Positions 41,849 to 50,900 of a stretch of 64,000 nucleotides of DNA are shown here, in pieces. The notes under the pieces were generated by a model. The model saw only the letters and a program-made list of their open reading frames with translations, searched no databases and was not told the origin of the DNA. Numbering within the stretch: the stretch's first letter is position 1; each line of letters starts with the position of its first letter. The position numbers and the translations under genes are program-made. Origin of the DNA: Actinokineospora enzanensis DSM 44649 (GTDB lineage Bacteria; Actinomycetota; Actinomycetes; Mycobacteriales; Pseudonocardiaceae); assembly GCF_000374445.1 (NCBI RefSeq), contig NZ_KB894422.1, forward strand, positions 62,001 to 126,000. Reading direction: 5' to 3'.

Positions 41849-44800
41849 CTAGGCGAGCAAACATATGCCGATGAAGGCGACGACCGTCAAGAATCCCACC
41901 CCTGCCGCCTCCCGTTGCTGCTCGGGGCTCATCCGCAGATCGGGAAGCGAGATCGAGGGCGGTGCGGGCGGCGCGGGCGTCTCCTTCGTCGGTTCCTCGG
42001 ACGGCTGCCGTCCCGGCGTGCGCACCCTCGGCGGTCTGCCCTCACCGGGCGGCTCCTGGTCGTCCTTGTTGTCGGTGACCCGGTAGACCTCGATGCCGGG
42101 GGCCTTCCCGGTCCACGCGATCACCGTCCGTTTCGGGTTCGAGGGCAATGGCGCCGACTGCTCGACCTCGATGTCCGGCCCGTGCTGGACGACCGTCGGG
42201 TTGTACTCCGACTTCAACCTGATCTCCAGACCGTCGATGTAGCGCTGCAGCTGCGCCGGACCGTTCGCCTCCGCCTGGCCACCTGCGTGCTTGACCTCCC
42301 AGACGTAGACGATCCCCGGGACACAGTCCCAGCAGATGATGTCCGCGTAGCCCCCGTTGCCGTTGCCCTTCGCCGAGGCGCCCGGGATGTAGTTGTCGGA
42401 GGGTTTGGTGGTCACCTTCGGCACCCTCAGCTCACCGCCGAACGCCTTGCCGCCCCGGCGAGCGTATTTTATCCGGATCGCGGTCGCGCGCAGCTCGACG
42501 GTGACGTCGTGCGCCTCCTTGAAGAACTCCCACCAGCGCTTCTCCTCGTCCACGGACAACGACGGCGCGGTCTCGGCATTGCAGCGACCATCCGGACAGG
42601 CCGCGATCTGGCCGGAGGGGTCGCTGTAGGTGACCGGGCTGTTGTTCGCGTACGCGTAGGCGTTCCACTGGCGTGGGTCGCTCAGATCGATCAGCGGGTC
42701 GACGCTGATGAACCGACCGGTGGCCGGGTCGTACTGCCGGGCGCCGAGCTGCAGCAGCCCGGTCGGGTCCTTGGTGCCGCCGACGAAGGACTTCTCGCCG
42801 GGGACGGCGACCGCCGCGCCGCGGGTCCCGCCGAACGGGGTCTGCCTGCCGATCTGCACGGCCAGGGTGCTCGCGTCGATCAGGATCGACGGGCTGCCCT
42901 GGTGGTCGCCCAGCACCCACACCACACCCGCCGGGGTCCTGGTCGCGACCAGGGACGAGCCGAACGCGTAGTAGCGGGTGCCGGTGGTCGCGCCGGTCGA
43001 CTTGGACCAGCGCATGTCCTGGGTGCCCAGGTACAGCGTGGTGCCGGTGGCGTCCCGGCGGAGCAGCCGGTTGCCGTTGGCGTCGAAGAGGAACTCGGTG
43101 ACCGCGCCACCCGGTTCGGTGATCTTCGCGGGCCTGCCCTCGGCGTCCCACTCCAGGACCTGGTTCTGGCCCGCGAGCTTGCGGCTGGTGGTGTTGCCCG
43201 CGGCGTCGTAGCCGAAGTCGTCCGCGGTCGTGCCGGACGCCTTCGTCGTCGTCACCTTGGTGACCGCGTGCGGGCGGACCACGCCGTCGCCCTGGGTCGG
43301 GTAGGTGTAAGCGCGGCTGGTGTCGCCCGCGGCCGCGTGCTGGACCTCGGTCAGCCGGTTGCCCACGTTGTCGTAGGTGTAGGAGGACCAGAACGGGGCC
43401 GGGCCGCCGAGCGCGCCGGTGCTCGGGTCGGTCGAGCAGGGGGCCGTCGCCGGGGTCCACGCTTCGGTGATCCGGCCGAGGAAGTCGTACCGGAAGCACT
43501 GGTTGTCGCCGGTCTTGGTGTCCGAGATGGACGTGGCGTTGCCCGCCGGGTCGCGGACGTAGTTCACCTCCGACACGGTCGACGGCGCGGTCGAGCGAAC
43601 GGTCGTCGACTTGTCGACCGCCCCGGTGGCGTCGTTGTAGACGTAGCCGCGCTGGGTGATCCCGGTGCCGGTCGACAGGGTGATGACCTCGGCCTGCCCG
43701 TACCGGGTGAACGCCGTGTCGGTGACGTAGGTGGTGCCCAGGCTGCGGAGCGTGGTCGGCATGCCGAGCGTGTTGTACCCGTGGCTCAGCGTCTCCGAGG
43801 CGAGCCCGCCACCGGCGGGCATCGTCGCGGTCGCCGGGCTGCCGTCACCGTTGTAGGTGGCGCGGAAGATGTAGGTCTTGCCGCCCACCCCGGCCTCCGA
43901 CGCGGGGATGGTGAACTTGGTCCCGGTGGGCTGATTCAGGTCGGTGTAGCCGAGGAACTCCGTCTTGTACTCGTTGGTGCCGACCCACCGGCTGGTCGAG
44001 GTCAGCTGCCCCTTGGCCAGCGTGTCGTAGACCCACTCGGCCCGCTTGGCGCCTTGCTGGGTGCCGTCCCGCAGCGAGATCTTGCGGCCGAGGTCGTCGT
44101 AGACCATCGCGGTCGTCTGGTTGCGCGCGTCGGTCGTGGTGACCACCCGGTCGAGGTCGTCATAGGTCGAGCTGGTGACCCCCCGATCGGGGTCCTCCGC
44201 CCGGATGAGCCTGCCGCGCAGGTCGTAGGTGTTGCGCCAGGTGTTGCCCAGCGAGTCGACCATGGTGGCGAGCTTGTTGGCGGCGTTGTAGGTGTACCTG
44301 GTGGCCAGGTAGGTGCCGGTCGGCGTCGCCGCCTGGTACTGCCGCAGCTCGCTGGTCTGCCCGCGCACGTCGGTGTAGGTCGAGGTCGCGGTACCGCCCG
44401 CGGGCGGGGTGACATCGACGTGGTCACCGCCGTAGGCGTTCACCGACTTGGCCTTGACCAGGCCCTTCGACATCAGCGTCGTGGCGGCCACCCGGCCCGC
44501 CCCGTCGTAGCTGGTGCGGGTCTGCGACGGCAGCTGGTTCTCGTTGGACAGCATCGGTTCCACGAGCTGCATCTGCGGGGCCTGGTCGTTGTACCAGTTC
44601 GCGTTCGCCTTGTAGACGCGGCCGACCGAGTCGTAGACCTTGTCGGTGACCACCCGGCCGCCGCCGACCGCGGGGACCTGGGTCTGCCGCGGCCGCAGTA
44701 GCGAGTCGTACAGCTCGTAGGTCTCCGTGACGCCGTTGTCCGGCATGACCTTCTTGGTCTTGACGCCGCTGGTGCCGTCCTTGCGGATGGTGTACTCGAA

Positions 44801-47800
44801 GGCGTAGGTCGCGACGGCCGCGCGGTCCCGACCGGGCAGCCATACCCCGACGACGCGCCCGAGCGGGTCGTAGCGGGTGTCGGTGACCTTGCCGTTGGGG
44901 TCGGTCTCCGTGGTGGGCGACCCCCACTCCGCGGCGAAGGTCTTGGTCGTGGTGTGGCCGAGTGGGTTGGTCACCGTGGCCGAGGTGGGGATGCCGGTGG
45001 TCGGGGTGAACGCGGTGGTGGTCTTCTTCTCCAGCGCGTCGTACTGCTCGACCGTCCGGCCATACGCGTCGTAGACCGTCCGTCCCTTCGAGACGAATAT
45101 CTGACTCGTCGGTGTCCACGAGGCCAAGGACTCCACCTTGGTCGGCTTGCCCCTGGTCGGCGCGGCGGTCCAGTCGGTGGCGCCGTCGTAGTAGTTGCGC
45201 ACGACGTCGATCACCTGCGCCTCGGTGGTCGGCTGCGCGGCACACGGCAGCGTCTGGCTCTCCACCTTCGCGGGCGTGCTGATGATCCAGCTGGTGGTGT
45301 TGCGCGCGTAGGTGGTGCGGGTGCACTTGTCGTCCGCGCCGGTGGACAGGTCGCCCAGGTCCTCGACCTTCTCCGGCAGGCCGTAGGCGTCGAAGGTGGT
45401 CGTGCTGCTCGCGCGCCGCCAGCCGCGGCCGCCGTCGAGCTGCGTGCGCTCCCGCTTGGTGGCGACGTCGATGAACCGCGCGTAGGTCGTCGTGGACCCG
45501 ATCGTGCGGGTGGCGACCGGCGTGGACAGCCACGGGTCGAAGGCGGTGGCCGACACGATCGCCTCGGACACCGCGTCCCGGGTGATCGTCTCCCGGACCG
45601 TGCCCTCCAGGCCCGCCGTGTCCTCCAGGGCGTTGCCCTCGGAGTCGGCGACGGACACCACGCGCGGCGTACCGCCGGGGCCGAGGTCGCCGTGCATGCC
45701 GCGGAAGTACGTGTTCTCGGTCAGGGTCTGCTCGCCGGCGTCGCCGACGCGGGTGCGGACCTTCTCGTACCCGCGCCACTGCGACCAGGTGCGTCGGGTG
45801 GCCGGGACGAGACCGTCATCGTCGTCGTGGTGCCAGGCGGGGTTGCCGAGGTACTCGTAGTCGGTGTAGGTCCGCTTGCCGCCGCCGGTGGTGTCGGTGA
45901 GCGACACGGCCTCCACGACGTACTTGTGGAACCAGTCGAGCACCGGCGCCTGGTAGCCCTCCGGCACCCAGTAGCTCGGGTAGCAGCGCAGCGTGTTGTT
46001 CTCGGGCGAGGCGGGCATGCGCTGGCCCGCGACGCAGTCGGGCTGGGAGTAGACGACCCCGATCTCGCCGCCGCTCTCCGTGGTGATCTTCGTGAGCCGC
46101 TGCCAGTTCATCGACGGCGAGTGGTCCGCGGTGTCGACCCGGTTGTGCATGGCGGCGCCGTCGAAGGTCACCTCCGGCATCGCCGCCGTGCCGCCGACCT
46201 TGCCGGTGTGCGTGATCCCGGCCAGCCACAGGCCTGCGCGGGTGCCGTCGCCCGGGTCCGGGTAGGTGTGCCGCAGGGTCCACTCGTCCACCGCGCTGCC
46301 CTGCATGTAGGTGGTGACCTTGGCCAGGCGCTTGGTGGTCCAGAACGTGGGCGCGTTCTTGGCGGTGCACGGCGCGGCCGCGCAGTCCCGGTCCCAGGGG
46401 GTGTCCGGCCAGTTGACGCCGTGGGTGGCGCAGTTGGTGTCGCAGCGGTCGGCGACGTCGAAGACGACCCTTGCGGGGGCGACGGCGTTGTCGGTGCGGG
46501 TGCCGTAGTCGATCTGCCGCAGGTAGCCGCCGCGGTGGTAGGTGGTGGCGTCGGCGGCGTTGTTGTTGCGGCCGTAAAGGTTGGTCTCGGCGACGTACTG
46601 GAACGACATGGTGTTGCCGTTCACGTCGATGACCTTGTCCAGGTTCCAGCGCCAGCCCTGCTGGCACCAGGACGCGGCGAAGGTGGCGGCGCGGCACGGT
46701 TCCCCGGGGTTGTTGCCGTAGACCGGGACCGTCCAGGTGGATGCGGCGGCGGGCACCGAGCCGAACAGGTACTGGGTGCCGTCGGACGAGGTCAGCTTCC
46801 AGTTCTCGCCGTTGTCGTCGCCGTTGGCCGTGCCGAACAGCTGCTCGATCCGGTCGCCGGACTCGTCGACCGCCTCCCAGCGGTTGCCCGCGCCCTTGAT
46901 CAGCTCGACGGTGCGGCCGTTGAGCGAGAGCACGGCGTTGTCGGTGGACCAGCAGTCGTCGCCGGTCTTGGTCTGGCCGTTGTTGCCGCCCAGGTCCTCG
47001 GCGCAGGCCCGGTAGCGGCGCTCGACGAAGCCCGGCGTGTACTCGAAGCCCTCGCCGACGATCGACGGCTGGTTGTTCGACGCGGCGGTGTGGCCGTCGA
47101 CGGACTGCGAGGAGTAGGACAGCGCGACGTTCGGCACCAGCGACCCTGGCACCGGCGGGACCTTCATCGGGTACGACCAGGTGAACGACCCCGTCGAACC
47201 ACTCGTACCCCAGGTCGACGAGGCCGCCAGCGGGGAGGCGGTGTAGTCGCCCGCCGGGCCGCCCGCGTCGGCCTGTACGGCCAGCAGGGCCACGCCGTTG
47301 CTCGCGCGCTGGGTCTGGAACGCGACCGCGTTGCGGTTCACGTCGTTGTCCGTCGCGAGTGGGACCGGCCGGCATTCAGGTGCGTTCGGTGTGGACAGTG
47401 CGCAGTCCGGGAGCTGCTGCGCCCGTAGCCGCGATGCCCAGTCCGCGCCGTAAGCCGCGCGGAAGGACGAGTAGTCCACATCGACCTTGATGGGACCGGT
47501 GCCCGGTGCGGCCACACGCAGCAGCAGCCGGTTGTCCGAGCCGCGCGGCACGATCTCCACGCTGGCCTTGCCTGCTGTAACGCCCTCCGGCGCGGTCACC
47601 CGAACCGGCAGCGCGCCGACCGAGACAGCCGCCGTCCGGTCCGCCCGCCGGGCCGCGGAGGCCAGGTCGACCTCCGCGGTCCCGGCGGCTGGCCAGGCCA
47701 CCGCGGCGGGCTTCGCCGGGGTGGGCTGGTCCGTTCGCGTACCGGTGGTGGGGACGGAGCGCGCCGGGATCGGCGGCTCGACCTTCTGTTTGATGGGTTG

Positions 47801-47917
47801 GAACGCGGATGGTGGCGCCGCGGCGGCGGTGACCGGCATCGCGACCATTGTGGACGCCAGTACCGACACGACGGCCGCGAGCGCGGTCAGCTTGCCGGAA
47901 GCGCGTTTCTCGAACAT
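41849..47917 (-). CDS. RHS-2: secreted RHS/YD-repeat toxin ending in a PD-(D/E)xK-like domain and a membrane helix
   Basis: 2,022 residues; ATG 47917, GGGGA nine bases upstream, signal peptide 1-38 (LTALAAVVSVLASTMVAMPVTAAAA). A beta-rich N-terminal half as in SpvB/TcaC-related RHS shells (SYPMKVPPVPGSLVPNVALSYSS) leads into YD repeats from about 880 and the RHS core (QYDPATGRFISVDPL) ending in DPSGQ at 1770. The C-terminal 252 residues are variable: GYAD at Asp1859, then Glu1874 and Lys1876 in VWEVKH, and QLQRY at 1889-1893, matching the order of PD-(D/E)xK nucleases. A Pro-rich linker and a hydrophobic segment (2006-2021) close the protein. No HINT domain. It follows the LamG gene after 19 bases. 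Confidence 0.93.
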   Translation of the reverse strand: MFEKRASGKLTALAAVVSVLASTMVAMPVTAAAAPPSAFQPIKQKVEPPIPARSVPTTGTRTDQPTPAKPAAVAWPAAGTAEVDLASAARRADRTAAVSVGALPVRVTAPEGVTAGKASVEIVPRGSDNRLLLRVAAPGTGPIKVDVDYSSFRAAYGADWASRLRAQQLPDCALSTPNAPECRPVPLATDNDVNRNAVAFQTQRASNGVALLAVQADAGGPAGDYTASPLAASSTWGTSGSTGSFTWSYPMKVPPVPGSLVPNVALSYSSQSVDGHTAASNNQPSIVGEGFEYTPGFVERRYRACAEDLGGNNGQTKTGDDCWSTDNAVLSLNGRTVELIKGAGNRWEAVDESGDRIEQLFGTANGDDNGENWKLTSSDGTQYLFGSVPAAASTWTVPVYGNNPGEPCRAATFAASWCQQGWRWNLDKVIDVNGNTMSFQYVAETNLYGRNNNAADATTYHRGGYLRQIDYGTRTDNAVAPARVVFDVADRCDTNCATHGVNWPDTPWDRDCAAAPCTAKNAPTFWTTKRLAKVTTYMQGSAVDEWTLRHTYPDPGDGTRAGLWLAGITHTGKVGGTAAMPEVTFDGAAMHNRVDTADHSPSMNWQRLTKITTESGGEIGVVYSQPDCVAGQRMPASPENNTLRCYPSYWVPEGYQAPVLDWFHKYVVEAVSLTDTTGGGKRTYTDYEYLGNPAWHHDDDDGLVPATRRTWSQWRGYEKVRTRVGDAGEQTLTENTYFRGMHGDLGPGGTPRVVSVADSEGNALEDTAGLEGTVRETITRDAVSEAIVSATAFDPWLSTPVATRTIGSTTTYARFIDVATKRERTQLDGGRGWRRASSTTTFDAYGLPEKVEDLGDLSTGADDKCTRTTYARNTTSWIISTPAKVESQTLPCAAQPTTEAQVIDVVRNYYDGATDWTAAPTRGKPTKVESLASWTPTSQIFVSKGRTVYDAYGRTVEQYDALEKKTTTAFTPTTGIPTSATVTNPLGHTTTKTFAAEWGSPTTETDPNGKVTDTRYDPLGRVVGVWLPGRDRAAVATYAFEYTIRKDGTSGVKTKKVMPDNGVTETYELYDSLLRPRQTQVPAVGGGRVVTDKVYDSVGRVYKANANWYNDQAPQMQLVEPMLSNENQLPSQTRTSYDGAGRVAATTLMSKGLVKAKSVNAYGGDHVDVTPPAGGTATSTYTDVRGQTSELRQYQAATPTGTYLATRYTYNAANKLATMVDSLGNTWRNTYDLRGRLIRAEDPDRGVTSSTYDDLDRVVTTTDARNQTTAMVYDDLGRKISLRDGTQQGAKRAEWVYDTLAKGQLTSTSRWVGTNEYKTEFLGYTDLNQPTGTKFTIPASEAGVGGKTYIFRATYNGDGSPATATMPAGGGLASETLSHGYNTLGMPTTLRSLGTTYVTDTAFTRYGQAEVITLSTGTGITQRGYVYNDATGAVDKSTTVRSTAPSTVSEVNYVRDPAGNATSISDTKTGDNQCFRYDFLGRITEAWTPATAPCSTDPSTGALGGPAPFWSSYTYDNVGNRLTEVQHAAAGDTSRAYTYPTQGDGVVRPHAVTKVTTTKASGTTADDFGYDAAGNTTSRKLAGQNQVLEWDAEGRPAKITEPGGAVTEFLFDANGNRLLRRDATGTTLYLGTQDMRWSKSTGATTGTRYYAFGSSLVATRTPAGVVWVLGDHQGSPSILIDASTLAVQIGRQTPFGGTRGAAVAVPGEKSFVGGTKDPTGLLQLGARQYDPATGRFISVDPLIDLSDPRQWNAYAYANNSPVTYSDPSGQIAACPDGRCNAETAPSLSVDEEKRWWEFFKEAHDVTVELRATAIRIKYARRGGKAFGGELRVPKVTTKPSDNYIPGASAKGNGNGGYADIICWDCVPGIVYVWEVKHAGGQAEANGPAQLQRYIDGLEIRLKSEYNPTVVQHGPDIEVEQSAPLPSNPKRTVIAWTGKAPGIEVYRVTDNKDDQEPPGEGRPPRVRTPGRQPSEEPTKETPAPPAPPSISLPDLRMSPEQQREAAGVGFLTVVAFIGICLLA

Positions 47918-47936
47918 CAGGTCAGTCCCCAGACAC

Positions 47937-50900
47937 TCAGGAAGCGGCGATCAGTTGGATGAGGTTCTGCGGCAACGCGCCGGTGTAGACGCGCACGTCG
48001 TCGACGTCACCGGCGAAGCGGCCGAACACGGCGCCGTCGCGCTTGGCGGTGCCCACGCTGAACTGGCCGGTGGTGTTAAACGTCGGCCGGTAGTCCACAG
48101 AGGTCTGTGGCGCGCCGTTGACGTAGAGCGTGAGCTTGCCCGTGGCGGCGTTGAACACACCGGCCAGGTGGGTCCACTGGCCGACCACCGGCGCGGCGGC
48201 CGACGAAGAGGAGACTCGCGACGCTCCACTTGTGTCCGAAGTGGACGTGGTGAAGGCCCACCGGTCGGTGCCCGGCACGTACTCCAGCACGAACCCGTGC
48301 GTCTGCGCGCCCGCCTGGGACACGATCGCCGCCGGGGACTGCTTGTTGTCCAGCTTCGCCCACGCCGTCACCGTGTAGGACTGGTCGGTGCGCACGGCGG
48401 GGCCCGCGGTCACCGGGCCGCGGACGGCCCCGTCGCCTGCGCCGAGGTTGCCGGTGGTCCAGGTGGCGCTCGGGATGAGCGTGCCGGAGCGGTCGTTGCC
48501 CGAGGAGTCGGACACCGTGTCACCGGCGCCGTCGTCGAACTCCCAGAACAGGGCCGGGTTCTCGGTGTCGCCCGCGGCCACGGTCTGCAGCTCGTCGGCG
48601 GCCACGACCCGGTCCCAGACCCGGACGTCGTCGATGTCGCCGTTGAAGAAGCTGCCGTAGGTGCCGTTCCACCACTTGTACTTACCGACCTGCAACGGTC
48701 CCGTGGCGTTCCACGCGGGCGAGTGCGGGATCGTGCCCTGCAACACACCGTTCACGTACAGGCTGATGGTGTGCGCGCCCGCGTCGTGCACGGCGGCCAG
48801 GTGGGTCCAGGCGCCGACCGTCGGCGGGGCGAGCGACTTGACGAACGCGCCGTTGTTGTTGGCCACGTCGGCGGTCGACATGCTGAACGTCCAGCGGTCG
48901 TCGGCCTGGCGGTACTGGAGGAAGAAGCTGCCGACGGTGTTGCCGTCCTTGCTCAGGACGCTGCCGGTGCCGTTCGTGGTCCCCAGCCGGGCCCACGCGG
49001 ACACGGTGAAGCTCTTGCTCGTGTCCAAGGCCACATTGCTCGCCGCGGCGTTGCTGCTCGTGCCGTTGAACGTGGCCACGCCGTTGCCGACGGTGGCGCC
49101 GGACTGCAACGCCAGCGGGTGGTCGTTGCCGCTGCTGTCGGCGACGGACGTGCCGCCGTTCTCCGACATCCGCCACTGACCGGTCGGCGGCGTGGCCGAC
49201 CCCGCGTTGAACGAGTACGCCTTCCGCGCCGAGACGTTGCCCGCCCGGTCGAGGGACTCGACGTACAAAGTGTTCAGTCCGAACCGGACCGGCGACACCG
49301 ACACCGAAGTGGACGCTCCCGCCGCGACCGAGACCTCCGTGGTCGGCGGCGTCACCAGGCCGTAGCGGTACTTGACCACGTCACCCTGGCCCGCGGCACC
49401 CAGCGTGAAGGTGCCGGGGCGGCCGACACCGCCGTGGATCTCGCCGTCGGCCGGGTAGTCGGTCGACGTCACGGTCGGCGGCAGCGCGGGCGGCACACCG
49501 TCCAGTTCGAACTCGCACGCGGGCGACCAGTCCGCGCCCCACCAGCCCAGCGAGTCGCGGCCCGCGGCCTGCCAGGCGTAGCGCCTGCCATCGGCGAGCT
49601 CGGCCACGTCGGCGAACTGGTACAGGCCCGGGATCGGGGTGCGTGCGCCGGTGCCGTGGTAGAACCAGGCGGCGTTCGCGGAGGTCGCGCCCCAGTGGCC
49701 CATCATGTCCGCGGCGCCGTCACCGTCCACATCGGGCACCGCCTTGATCCACGCGGGCTGGTCCATCGGCCCGAACCCGGTGCCGAGCTGGTGCAGCGTC
49801 GGCGTTCCGGTGTACGGCGAGCGGGTGCCGGTGCCCGGGTACAGCCAGAGCACGTGGTACCCGTCCCGGGCGACCAGGTCGGGCTTGCCGTCCCGGTCCC
49901 AGTCGACGACACCGGCCAGGGTGTAGTTGCGGGCGGTGAACCCGGTGCCGATGGTCGACGGGGTCGGGTAGACCCACGCGCCCATGTCGGCGTTGCGGGT
50001 ACCGGTGCCCGAGTAGATCCGGAGGATGCCGGACGCGTCGTCGGCCACGATGACGTCCTGCTTGCCGTCCAGGTCCCAGTCGGCGACGCCTGCGAAGCTC
50101 AGCCCGCCCCAACCGGTGCCGATCCGGACCCGCTCCTGCTGCGAGATGCCCATGATGCCCTGGCCGGGGTACAGGTACAGCTCGTTGTTGGTGTTCTGGC
50201 GGGTGATGATGTCCAGGTAGCCGTCACGGTCCCAATCGGCGATGCCCGCGATGGTGTACTCGCCCCAGCCGGAGCCGATGCGGTAGCCGCCGTTGAGGTG
50301 CACGACGTTCTGCGCGTCCCGGGTGATCGGCTGCGCCCAGATGTGCCCGCCGGGGGTCTTGACGATCGCGTCCGGGCGGCCGTCGTTGTCCCAGTCGCCC
50401 ACGCCGACGACCATGTCGCCGTACTGCAGCTGGCCGGTCGTCAGCGTCATGTCCAGGTTCTGGCCGTTGAGCAGGCCGTCCTGGGTGTGGTAGCCGATCT
50501 GCGCGCCGACGGTGCCGTTGTTGGCGTTCATCTCGTGGAACTTGAGCCAGCCGGTGATCGTCTGCCCCGCGTCCGGGTCGTAGACGGTGGCGCGGGCACG
50601 CGGGGTCACCCCGGCGCCGAGGACGGCGCGCGCGTCACCGGTGGCGCAGGCCTTGCCGCTGATGTCGACGTTGGCGGGGATGCCGGGGATGGTGTTGTAG
50701 TTGACCGTGAGCTGCGGCGAGGTGTGCGAGTAGCGCTTCCACTCCAGCAGCTCGCCCTCGTTGACCGCACGCATGCCGATGGTCAGGGTGCTGACGTCGT
50801 TGGACCCGGCGGCCGCGGTGACCATGTTCTTGACGTCGAACTCCAGGTTGCCCGCGCCGAGGCAGCCGTAGGCGGCGTCGACCCGGCGGTTGCCGGGCGC

